A stretch of DNA of 64,000 nt from Apophysomyces variabilis (Eukaryota; Mucoromycota; Mucoromycetes; Mucorales; Mucoraceae): contig MZZL01000406.1 of the NCBI GenBank assembly GCA_002749535.1, forward strand, positions 421,386-485,385, given 5' to 3'. Shown in pieces: positions 49,714-59,592 of the stretch; positions within the stretch are counted from its first letter, which is position 1, and each line of letters opens with the position of its first letter. The notes under the pieces are model-generated. The model saw nothing but the letters and a program-made list of their open reading frames with translations, ran no database searches and was not told the DNA's origin. The position numbers were made by a program, and so were the translations under genes.

Positions 49714-52701
49714 TCATACAATATGCGAAGTAGAAGGCACAGTGATCTCCACATGACGTCGAGAAACGGATGGCTGTGGGCCGAAGGCCGTAGACAAATC
49801 ATCCAGAGACATCTTGACACAATCTTTCAAACTCCAACGGCGAAGATGGGGATTTCGTGGCAGATAGAGCTGTTTTTCAAGCGGACGAACAAGCGAGGGA
49901 TGTTCATACGTCTCCAGAGGCGACCGAGAATCATCGTCATAGAGCAAAAGGTCGTCAGTTGCGGACGGTAGTTCATCGTTACCACGGTTGTTATGACCGT
50001 CTTCCGCATCCTCGTCTTCTTCCTCTCCACCCTTTTTTCGGACAAGATACGCCTGCTCCTGATCGGCGCAAAGTGTACTGGCCGGGCTGGTCCGAGCGCT
50101 ATCCGTCTTGGCCGTATCCCCACTGGTTTCTCGCTCACGCTCGTGCAAGACCGTGCTCGGATGTTGTGTGGCGTAACGACCGTGGACCCACCAGGCTTTA
50201 ATGTACGAAAACTTCCATATGTCATCAACCCAACTCCACATGCCTTTATGGGTATTGACATCCGCCAGCGGCGAACAACCGAAACGCCCGACGTAAGGAT
50301 GCTTGGCGCGACACCCAAAGAGCTGGGACAGCTTATACTTGGTCCATATTGTGAAAACGATGAGAGGAAGGATGGCGGTTGCGGCGGCCAGAACGCCTTT
50401 GAGATACAAAAGACCCACCATGGTAAGTTGAAAGATAATGAGTCCGTCCGATGTATAACGGGCCATCCGACGGTAATGCCGTGAACCGCCGGATTCATAA
50501 CGACGGATATAGCAGTAAGCAAACTGGTGCCGAAACGTATTCAGGGCCAAGGTGAAATAGATCAACGCAAACACCAGAACCAGCGGCTGGATCACGGAGT
50601 AAGTAAGGGTAATGACAAGCACCAGAATGTGGTTTGGGTAATAGTAGTAATAAGGAAATGACCAGGGGGAGGTATAACGGGCAAGCATCCGTGGAGTGCG
50701 GGCCACACAGGGTAAGGTAACACATAGATGGCCAAAGAGCTGTGAACCAAGCTGGAGAAGTTCCATGGCATGTGTCGAAGAATTAAATAAGATATAGTTG
50801 AGGAAGAAATTAGCGCCCTGCGGAAGCGAATTGGCAAGTAATTGCAGTAACTTAGCGGGCTCGTAAAATACGTCAAGCATCGTGGATAGAAACGCCGTAC
50901 CCAGCAGAAAGACAATCAGTACGTTGAAAATGGCAAAGTGATAGTAGCGACCCAATACACAATCCTCCAATTCCGAATAGGATATAAAATCCTGCTGTTT
51001 CGAAATCTCCAGCAAAATCCACGGTAGCATACTCATGAACAAAGTGACCAAGAGCGTTGGAAGGATATTTTGGATAAATGACCGAACCATCAATGATGTG
51101 TCCAGGAAATGGCGAAGAAATGACACTCTCTGGGAAAGGGATTCAATCGAGGTCAATCCGAGAATAAAGGATATCGGGAATAACCAAAAGATCGTCAAAG
51201 ACCTAGAGGAAAGAAAAAAAAAACAGAGTAGAAAACCAAAGTTTGCTGTTTAGCCCCTGCTTAAAGAAAGTGATGGCAGAGATCTACTTTACCAGACTGC
51301 TACAAAGACGATCCATTGTCGAAGTCTACCCATGAGTTTATCCTTTCTTCCCCTTCGCAGCAGACTTTTCCATAACAGATCGCGAGGTTCGGGTGCCATC
51401 CGGGTATCAAATACACCTGGTTTCCAGGAAGTAATAATCTGAGCACATATCTGAGCTGAATGGGGAGATCTATAGGGAAAGAGAAAAAAAAAGTAAATAT
51501 AAGAGAGACACACGCCGTTGGTTTTTTTTTTCTTTTCTTTTCTTTTCTTTTCTTTTCTCTTTTTTTTTTTGCTTACGAAAACGTCACAAAGGCGGTACCG
51601 GTTGGCATATAGTATTCTGGCGAAGCATCCACGTCTTTCAATTGTTCGATTTGGTGATCCAACCGATGGATCTCCTGAAGGATGGTATGGATATCGTCGA
51701 CTGGCTGATTCGCAGCCAGTAATTTGGCAGGTAACTGCATCCACCGCATGGCACTTTCCCGTTTTGGATGGAATACGGAGCGAGCAAGGGTAATGAGGCG
51801 GTATTCGAGTTGATCCAAGGCTTTCTGGCGCTTGTCGAACGCTTGATCCAAGGCACGACTGGCGGTGTGGCTTACGAGGGTGACAGATTCGACCTCGCCG
51901 ATCTGGGCCATCTGGAAATGATGGCGAAGGGAGGCGGCGTTGCGTAGATGATGAGGGACGTTCATGATAAGGACGGAGCGGTCGTGGATGAACTCGGTCG
52001 GGCCAGTGGCCTGGAGCAGGTGAAGGTGGTGCCAATGGTTGACAAAGAGAAGCCAGAGCCAACCGATGGAGATGATGAAAATAAGAGCCACATGGATCCA
52101 CACGATCGAATTATTGTTGGGCACATTGGCGATGGAAAGGTTGTACAAGGTCGAGTTACTTCGGAATTGATCGACAGAGACGTTGAAATGACTGTCGTAC
52201 AGCGGGTCGTTACTGTCCGTCAGAGCCCATTGTGTCTTTGAAGCGGCACCTGCGCCTGTCCAGTGGACACTTAGTAACGTGGGGCATACCACGAGGGATT
52301 GCAATGCAAGGAACTGGACGGCCATGCGCAGGAATCGGAGATGCATCGTTGCATCCAAGCCCACTTTAGTGACAAAGTAACCTTCGTCTAACCAAAACGT
52401 GGATGTCAGCCAGGAAAACGGACGCCGAGACAGCCTAGCCGCTGCATTGCTAAGACAACAAGTCAAAGAAAAGAAGAAAAAAAAATGGGTTCAGTATCAT
52501 GGGAATCTCAAAATTGACGCAAGGAATTTTTTTTTACCATAGTAACCGAGTTCGAGGAGCAAATAAGCATTGCATAGATGGAATGCGTCGAAATATTTCA
52601 AACTCGATAAGGCAAATAGCAGATATGGCACAAGTGATGCCAAAGGTTGTGGATAGACCGAGCAAGGTGGGGACGTAGTAAGCTGTGTCTATCGTAGCCA
52701 T
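49714..52701 (-). CDS. OSCA/TMEM63/CSC1-family calcium-permeable channel
   Basis: Multi-pass membrane protein of the CSC1/RSN1 family, whose relatives are osmosensitive, calcium-permeable cation channels. Four exons, 52701-52538, 52449-51577, 51469-51293 and 51202-49714, give 900 aa. The N-terminus has a membrane helix (LLGLSTTFGITCAISAICL), then two more around residues 90-180, forming the RSN1_TM part. A cytosolic domain follows: VLIMNVPHHLRNAASL (RNA-recognition-like strand) and long helices. After ITSWKPGVFDTRMAPEPRDLLW the RSN1_7TM part begins at LRQWIVFVAVW. The C-terminal tail of about 150 residues is hydrophilic, acidic and Ser-rich. The second intron contains a long (GAAAA)n purine tract on the coding strand. 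Confidence 0.93.
51521..51570. repeat. (TTTTC)n tract inside an intron
   Basis: Pentanucleotide repeat flanked by T runs within the 107-nt intron of the OSCA-type gene; on the coding strand it is purine-rich, so the intron lacks the usual pyrimidine bias near its donor side. Confidence 0.8.
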
Positions 52702-53347
52702 GGCATTGAAAGAAAAAGGGGGGTTTGGGAAGGGAAGGACAAGAAAGGGGAAAGAGCGTATCTGTCGTCCTATGGTAAAATAAAAACAAGAGAAGGAGAA
52801 AAAGGGAGTAATTCTAATTAGTAAGAGAAAGAGAAAGAGAGAAAAAGAGAGAGAGAGACAAAAAAAAAAGAGAAACAGATGGAGAATAGTGCAACTAGCT
52901 GATATTTTCCTAGGGGGTAAAAAACCTTTTTTGTTGTTGTTGTATCTCAACTCACCCCATTCTACATGTTTGTTGTTAGTTTGACATTTCTTTTTATTAT
53001 TACTATTGTCTTTTTCCTACGATTCGTGGTTCTCTTTCTTTTTTATATAATACGTTTTTCCTTTTCTTCACTTCCTTTTTAATACAATTGGAATGCAAAT
53101 ATTCAGTTTCGATCAGAACATAAAGAAAGAAAAGTTTAAAAGTAAATAGAGAGAAAAAAAGGCAAAAGAGCTAGAAAGAAAAGGAAAAATGATGCGAATA
53201 AAATGCTGGACTATAATACACGTACACAAAAAAAAACAAGACTAATTTTTTTTTCTAGGAGAGTGTCGGGAAAGAGGGAGGGAGTACATTAGCCGTTCTT
53301 TTTTTTTTTGTTTCCATATGATTGAATGCATTTTCTTTTTTGTTCTT
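52702..53347. other. Intergenic between two minus-strand genes
   Basis: Holds the promoter of the OSCA-type gene and the 3' end of the HAL-type kinase gene. A purine-rich stretch (about 52785-52880) lies upstream of the channel start, equal to a CT-rich leader on its own strand. Confidence 0.5.
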
Positions 53348-54938
53348 TTAGGATGAGGATGGTCTTGGATTGCTGGATAATCGTTTTCTTCTTTCTTTTT
53401 CTGCAATAGCGCCTGGAGGTTCAGATGTGACCAAGACCAAGTTGGCTCGTTCATTTGTTGTGTCAGCTACTGAAACATGGTGAACGTGATCAGCTCCAGG
53501 TTGGTTTAGGTTGCACATATCGATAGATCGCACCCAAGGGTCATCCATCAATTTCTTGAGTGTGTAACGCCGTGCAGGATCAATTTCGAGTATGCCAGCC
53601 ATGAGCGATCTGGCCTCACGTGGTAATAACTTTAACAGGCGGTATTGTTGTTGGTTGTGATTGGTTGCAAATGCGCGAAATGAAGGGTCGCTGGAGCGTG
53701 GTAAACGCCACGGAAAGCGGAGGATGGTCATGCAAACAAAAATAATACCGCATGACCAGACATCTGACAATCGTGGGTCGTAGCTTGACTGGGTATATTG
53801 CTCTGGTGCGATGTATGGATCAGAACCATAGATACCTAATTCAATATTTTGTTTTTAGTTGAACATCATTTTTTTTGCTACTGTTGTCATTTCTTTTTAC
53901 CTCTAGAAAGCGTAATTGTGTTCTCATATGGACGTTTGTACACGTAACTACATCCAAAATCAATGATTTTCAGGATACCCAGATGATCCAACACCAAGTT
54001 GTCGAGTTTCAAATCACGATGAGCAATTCCAATGCTATGAAGGTAATCGAGACCTTGTAGAAGCTGTCGCCAACAGCAAGCAATCTCTCCGCGAGACATC
54101 ATCCCGCTCATTACTACGTTGAATAAATCGTTTGGAGCATATTCCATGATTTCGTAGAATTGCATGCCATCGTGTACAATATCCAAAGTTTCGATCACAT
54201 TGGGATGGTGAACTGTGGAACCAATGCAGAACTCGGCGGTTATTTTCTTGATATAATCCTTTTCTTTTTCGGTGGGTAATCGTTTACGGAATTGTTTGAC
54301 GGCCAGTAATTTTTGATCCACTGTTCGTTTGATTAATCTGACAGATCCTCCAGCGCCTCTACCAATGCATGGGCCTGCATGAACCAAATTAGAGATTGCG
54401 TTATTTATTTTCTACATATTCCCTCTCCTTTTCTTTTTCCAATCCCTCGGCCGAATGCATGCACACACTTACCCCATTGACCATATTTTGCTTCAATATC
54501 TTGTTGACAATGATTGATGAAATCTTCGGTGGGTATAGCATCGATTGCAAAACGTCCAAGATCAGTGATTGGAGAAGGAGAAGGATGATGATGAAAATGG
54601 GATTGATGGTATGGATAATCGTATTCTGACTTTTTAAAGATGGATTGTGAAGGTGTGGAAGGGGAAGGTGGTGTATTTGTTGAAGAAGAGGAAGAAGAAG
54701 AAGAGGAGGATGAGGAAGATGACGAAGAAGAAGAGCTGTGAGAGGGTTGTTTGGATGATCGTGCGGAAGCGGCTTTCTGCAATCTTCTTGTGAGCTCCGA
54801 CAAATCGACGGCGGAGGGCAGTTGACGTGTCATGGCCGTTGTATGAGTCACTACAGCTGGTGAAATACTAGGGCTGGATGGAACGGATCGTTCAGGTGTA
54901 ACAATCCCATAGTGTGTTTGTATAATAAGTGGATGCAT
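53348..54938 (-). CDS. HAL4/SAT4-type (NPR family) serine/threonine kinase
   Basis: Fungal-specific kinase group that controls plasma-membrane transporters, notably potassium uptake and salt tolerance through Hal4/Hal5. Three exons, 54938-54473, 54374-53901 and 53835-53348, give 475 aa. The N-terminal about 150 residues are disordered, with a run of about 20 Ser, then a Tyr/His-rich part. The kinase core shows [20 protein letters not shown] (ATP Lys), [28 protein letters not shown] and [12 protein letters not shown], then [20 protein letters not shown] and the YGSxPYxAPE loop fit the HAL/NPR group. Two phase-1 GT-AG introns split it. It lies 646 bp downstream-to-upstream of the OSCA-type gene on the same strand. 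Confidence 0.9.
54669..54740 (-). repeat. Ser-codon triplet tract in kinase gene
   Basis: TCN/TC-rich trinucleotide tract coding for the poly-Ser run of the HAL-type kinase; mixed TCT, TCC and TCA codons argue for an old, stabilised repeat. Confidence 0.75.
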
Positions 54939-55918
54939 TAAAAAGGAATCAAGACCTTTTTTATGGAATCACGGCAACACGAGCAAGATGAAATAGAGAG
55001 TATAAGAGAAGAGAGAGTAAGAGAGAGAGAGAGAGAAGAAAAAGGTACGAATGTGGTATTTATCTAATGGTGCGAGAAAATCATGAAACGAATAGGGTCC
55101 GTTTTGCGCGAATTTTTTTTTGTCACCAGATGAATCCTTACTTTCTGTCAGAATTTTTTCTTTTTATTTTTGTTTAGTGATTGTAAGTTTCGCGTCACAC
55201 TCTAGATCCCTTTTCTGGCTATATTAATGTCCTGTCACCCTTTTCCTGTTGATATCTTATTTATCATAATAGATTCGCGTTGTTGTTTTGGTCCTATTTT
55301 CATTACCACTATGTTGTTTTCGTATGTGAAGCAAAAGAAACGTACGATTCTCTAATTTTGCCTCCATCCTGATTTTGCGGGGTTTGGACTTTTTTTTATG
55401 GTTATTGCTTTTTAACCCTTTCTCGAATGATCCCTTGCGTTCATCTTAAGGTTAGTTCATGAGACAAAGGTCTATAATACACACGACCTTGTTCAATCAA
55501 TAGAAAAAGGAAATCCTTATCATTGAATGAAGTATGACCTCTTATGGCTTGTACAGAAATTAGTATGTTTTTGCGTATTTTTCTTCTTTTAGAGCTGGAA
55601 AATGAGAGATGCGGGTAACTCTTTGTTTCGTAACATCCTGTATCAGCACAGACATCATTTTCTCCTGTTGTATCACCTATGTTGGTAAATATTACCAGCA
55701 CCGCCAATCCCAACTTTCTTGTTTGATATACCTACCATAAACAGAAAATGACATGAAGCAATACTCAGGAGAAAATGATGGCTCTCTAAAGTTCCATAAC
55801 TTCGGTCAACGGGAAAAATTGTCTCTTCTATTTAAATGTAGTTAGGTATAGGTTACATTGACCATGATTAATCAATCATCTTTGCTATGTTCCAAATTCA
55901 AAAGAAAGACAGTTTTCA

Positions 55919-56071
55919 TCAGCTGTCAATTAACTTCACTTTCTCTGTTACTTCATCTAAGGTAGGACGATGACCCCTTTCTGCATATTTTCAACTTCCT
56001 TCCCCCATACAACGTTTTAGATTGAAATTCCGTTCATCATCGGCTGAGCGGCTCTTTCGCTTCATCATCAT
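55919..56071 (-). pseudogene. Kinase-tail-like relic with in-frame TGA
   Basis: One frame of 51 codons reads DDERNFNLKRCMGEGS, a TGA stop at 55993-55991, then AERGHRPTLDEVTEKVKLID and a final stop. RC-x(n)-RPTLDEVTEKV resembles the last helix of tyrosine-kinase-like Ser/Thr kinases (the C-W-x-RP pattern). Upstream kinase motifs were not found in the next kilobase, so this is a decayed fragment or the last exon of a gene I could not assemble. Confidence 0.3.
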
Positions 56072-56397
56072 CGCCAATCTAAAACGGGATATCAGTCATC
56101 CATCGCACGGTATGGACGTGGATACTACCCACGCGAAACATTCTCCTTACTCTTTCCCTCATCTTACACGGGGAACAGAGCGCTTCGTTATCTTCAATCG
56201 GAGTATTGCTTTAAATCCGTCTCATGCTGCTTATTGTTCACTGCATCCTACAGCATGGAATATTAAAGAAATTATAATTTTGCATCTCACTGTCTTCCCT
56301 GTACATTTCCAGCATCCACTGATTCCATCTTGCGCCACAGACACAAAAGATCAAAACAACATATCTCAACGTGCCCCATTAGATTTGTTTTCCTTAC

Positions 56398-56524
56398 CTG
56401 CGGCTTGTATGCTTTGGAAAGTAAGTTGGCGAACAGCATCGATGCGATCGTAAGATGAACTGTGCCCTATTTTAAAATAGGCATGGAACAATTCAAACAT
56501 CAACTGGTTCGATTTATCTTCCTT
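56398..56524 (-). pseudogene. Orphan exon-like segment, gene unknown
   Basis: Between an acceptor-like AATAG and a donor AG|GTAAGG there is a 42-codon open stretch of strongly protein-like sequence (QLMFELFHAYFKIGHSSSY, then DRIDAVRQLTFQSIQAA). I do not recognise it and could not join it to other exons; the nearest ATG-containing stretch upstream (MGSSKMTEF) would need an intron of 27 nt. It may be part of the same decayed gene as the kinase-like tail about 330 bp downstream. Confidence 0.35.
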
Positions 56525-57146
56525 CTATTACATCATTGCCCAGACACAAACAAACTCGGTCATTTTCGACGAACCCATAGAAAGTCAAATAGCAGAACCA
56601 TCAACATAAAAGCATTTTAAGAGAATTATATGCAGCAGATGTTTAAACAACTGACAAACAAATTGTTTTTGACAATGAATGTATACACGAGAGTGCTAAA
56701 CGTGCTCTGCGGATTTGGCAAAGGTTCGGAAAAATCCTGAAGTCACCGCTTTTCATTGCACCCTGCTTTGTATTGTATCCTTGTGATGTCATGGAAAAAG
56801 GGAGAATGACATGCTAACCTCATAACGTGTACGTATATGGTGATGGTGTATCAAGTTACATTATGTTCATCTTTACTTGCAGTGTTGAACCGATATCTTA
56901 TTCGACTTCTGATAATACTAATAAAAAGACAAAATGTCCCCTTTTCCCTCTAATACAGTTAATGTAAACAAATCCATTTTTATTGATTAGGCGAAATGTT
57001 CGGTCTTCGTTAGTTATTGGAAGCCTGTGGCGATTAAAGCAAGTACAATAGCATTTCAGTGGCTGAGTTGAATTACTTCCCTGAGAGGAGATAAGACGGT
57101 TGATGGTCCGCTCCTGGATGGTGTGTGTCAGTTGATCAAGAGGAAA

Positions 57147-58268
57147 ATGTTAAGGCGACTTTTCCAAAAACGTTGCTATCATGGCTTTCAACGACAACCA
57201 AAACCGGGTGATAAAGTAGTCCTTGCCATGTCAGGCGGTGTTGATTCAAGTGTTTCGGCAGCATTACTGAAGAATCAAGGATACCATGTCGAAGCCATTT
57301 ACATGCGAAATTGGGATACAGCCGATGAAAGGGGTGTATGTACGAGTGCTGAGGACTGGCAAGACGTGCAGAAAGTTTGCGAACATCTCAAAATAAACTG
57401 TCGACAAATTGACTTTGTAAAGGAATATTGGACGGAGGTCTTTCAACAAACCATTGAAGACTACGAAGCGGGTTTGACGCCTAACCCAGATATCGCATGC
57501 AATCGATCCATCAAATTCGGTGCCCTTTTAAAGAAAGTGCCTAAAGACGTGTGGCTGGCCACAGGTCATTACTGTCGATCTCTTGATGGGAAACTCTTAC
57601 GAGGACGAGACCCTTTGAAGGATCAGTCTTACTATCTCTCCACTGTTACTGAATCAGCCATTCGACGCACTCTCTTTCCTCTTGGGGAATTCGAATCAAA
57701 AGCGCAGGTCAAGGCGATGGCACATCAATTGGGTCTCCATGTGGCCACCAAACGGGAAAGCATGGGCATCTGCTTCGTTGGCCAACGCAAACGCTTTGCC
57801 GAATTCCTAGCCGAATATATCCCTCAATCCCCTGGCCCAGCTGTGGATCTGGAAGGTCGCCTGATCGGTCGGCATACTGGCTTATTTGGATATACCATTG
57901 GTCAAGCGTCACGTATCTGTCATGGCTCAGAGAAATGGTTTGTAGCACGCAAGTGTTTGGAATCCAACACCCTCGTTTGTGTCCCAGGATCAAACCATCC
58001 GGCTCTCTTCCATTCGGCCTGTTTAGCTCGAAACTGGGTTTGGATCAATGATCCACCTATCGAAAAAGAAATGATGGTGGATGCCCAGGTGCGCTACCGA
58101 CAAAAACCTGAAAAGGCTATCCTTACTCATCAGCCAGACGGCCGCTATGCTGTTCGATTCCTACGACCTGTGCGGGCAATGGCTCCTGGCCAACAAGTCG
58201 TTGTGTGGCAAAACGACTGGTGCCTCGGCGGTGGAGTGATAGATACTATGACAGCCGCTTACGAGTGA
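57147..58268 (+). CDS. SLM3: Mitochondrial tRNA-specific 2-thiouridylase
   Basis: Adds sulfur to U34 of mitochondrial tRNAs for Lys, Glu and Gln (MTU1/TRMU/MnmA family). It is a single exon of 373 aa from the first ATG. The N-terminus MLRRLFQKRCYHGFQRQ is basic and hydrophobic, as in mitochondrial targeting peptides. The PP-loop is LAMSGGVDSSVSAALL. RNWDTADERGVCTSAEDWQD is typical of the family. The catalytic cysteines lie in NPDIACNRSIKFG and GICFVGQRKRF. DPLKDQSYYL and GLFGYTIGQ are also conserved, and the C-terminal PUA-like barrel is complete to the VVVWQNDWCLGGGVI end. With HEM2 it is one of the intronless genes here. Confidence 0.95.
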   Translation: MLRRLFQKRCYHGFQRQPKPGDKVVLAMSGGVDSSVSAALLKNQGYHVEAIYMRNWDTADERGVCTSAEDWQDVQKVCEHLKINCRQIDFVKEYWTEVFQQTIEDYEAGLTPNPDIACNRSIKFGALLKKVPKDVWLATGHYCRSLDGKLLRGRDPLKDQSYYLSTVTESAIRRTLFPLGEFESKAQVKAMAHQLGLHVATKRESMGICFVGQRKRFAEFLAEYIPQSPGPAVDLEGRLIGRHTGLFGYTIGQASRICHGSEKWFVARKCLESNTLVCVPGSNHPALFHSACLARNWVWINDPPIEKEMMVDAQVRYRQKPEKAILTHQPDGRYAVRFLRPVRAMAPGQQVVVWQNDWCLGGGVIDTMTAAYE

Positions 58269-58506
58269 TTTTAGATGTGTAAATTATGTTTGTTTGTTTC
58301 CATATTTTCTAGACTGTATAAACGTCCCTTTGATTTTATAGACTAAAGCATGGTAAAGAAAGAGAGCGAGAAAGAGAGAGAAAAAGAGAAAAGTTACGTG
58401 TGTTGTGTTGTATGTATGTAGTGTGTTTCAAATAAAGAAAAAACAGAGAGAGAAAGAAAAATACCTCTCTTGTTCGTTACAAAAATGTATAGCAAAATAA
58501 AGAGCG
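58269..58506. other. Short convergent intergenic region with GA-rich repeats
   Basis: Separates the MTU1 and VAP stop codons. Purine-rich (GAAA/GAGA) stretches at about 58357-58395 and 58437-58460. Confidence 0.6.
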
Positions 58507-59592
58507 TTAAAAGAAAAGGTAGGTAATGATAAACACCAATACAGCCACTAAGAGCACAATTTGTGGTGGGTATCCCTCTGTTGCCTGGGGTTTTTCTAAG
58601 TCAGTCAAATGCTGATGCACTGCATCCGAAGGTTGAACGGTGCGGGACAGATTGTTCGCCACCGATTGAGTCGCGTTCTGTCGCATGCGCAGATTATTCT
58701 GCGTTTGTTCAAGTTGTCGTTGGAGTTGACCAATGGTTGCATGAGCTTCGGACAACTTCTTTTTAATCTCGTTTGTTTCTTCGTCCTGCTGTACTATGGT
58801 TGGGGATTGTTCCGACACAGCAGCAACCAGTTCAGGAGTTTTCTGGGTCGCTTCAGTCGTCTCAACCGTCTCGACCACAGGTGCCTAGTCAATAGACAAT
58901 GAGCAAAAACTATCACTCCACTTTTACCCATCTCCCCCTCCTCCTTGCTATCTCATGTAACATGTTAATTACCTCAACTACAGGTGCAGCCGCGTTCGTC
59001 TTGGGTGGCATGAATACGCATCTCAACTTATGCTGATGTACACTCCTTTTGTCCTCACTATCAATGTAAGTCCACTACAGGTATCTGTAAGCGATATGTT
59101 TCTACGAGTCGTCAATCTTGCAAAGAAAGCGAAAAAAACCATTACCAAATCACCAACGGCAAGATCAGGATAAGTTGGCTTAATCGCAGCTGTCTGCACA
59201 AGGAATTTGTCCTTGCATTTGTAATCTTCTGGTAGTGGCTTCTTAAAAGGCTGCAAAATAACTTTTTGGATGGACAAATGAAGTAAGCCTTTGTTATAGT
59301 CTCTCATCAACTGGTCCCTTACTTTGGACTTGCACCTCTGAGTAAGGTTCGATACGACCGGCATTAGGACGCACGCAGTATTGTTTGGGTGCTGTTGTCT
59401 TGATCTTGAAGGCTAAATGCTCTGCACCGGGATTTTTTACTATCAAAATTTCCTGAGTGTGCTCATCGAAAGGACCTAAAACACAAAAGGAACGTTAAGG
59501 TTTGTTCAAAACGAGCGATGAAAGCAAACAAAAGAAAAGAGGAGCATACGGTAAAACCTGAGCTCATCCGATGGTTGAAGAACAGATGCCAT
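58507..59592 (-). CDS. SCS2: VAP-family ER membrane protein (SCS2-like)
   Basis: Tail-anchored ER protein that binds FFAT motifs of lipid-transfer proteins and tethers ER to other membranes. Five exons, 59592-59550, 59475-59323, 59261-59146, 59074-58973 and 58884-58507, give 263 aa. The MSP domain (residues about 1-125) begins VLQPSDELRFYRPFDEHTQE and contains LAFKIKTTAPKQYCVRPN, the FFAT-binding signature, then GRIEPYSEVQVQIILQP and DKFLVQTA. A linker with two similar APVVE segments, one on each side of the last intron, leads to a coiled coil (KKKLSEAHATIGQLQRQLEQ) and a terminal membrane helix (IVLLVAVLVFIITYLFF). Confidence 0.95.

Larger units (their letters stand above)
54939..57146. other. 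Mostly non-coding interval with two coding-like relics
   Basis: Purine-rich GA repeats at about 54995-55045 equal a CT-rich leader for the HAL-type kinase. Beyond the two relics given separately, frames at 55441-55713 (minus) and 56022-56453 (plus) show no motif. The last about 100 bp before 57147 should hold the MTU1 promoter. Confidence 0.4.

Noticed and set aside
49857..50484. Plus-strand ORFs opposite the OSCA-type gene
   Set aside because: Shadows of the minus-strand exon.
51521..51570. Possible regulatory pentanucleotide repeat
   Set aside because: It sits inside an intron and looks like ordinary microsatellite growth; no evidence for function.
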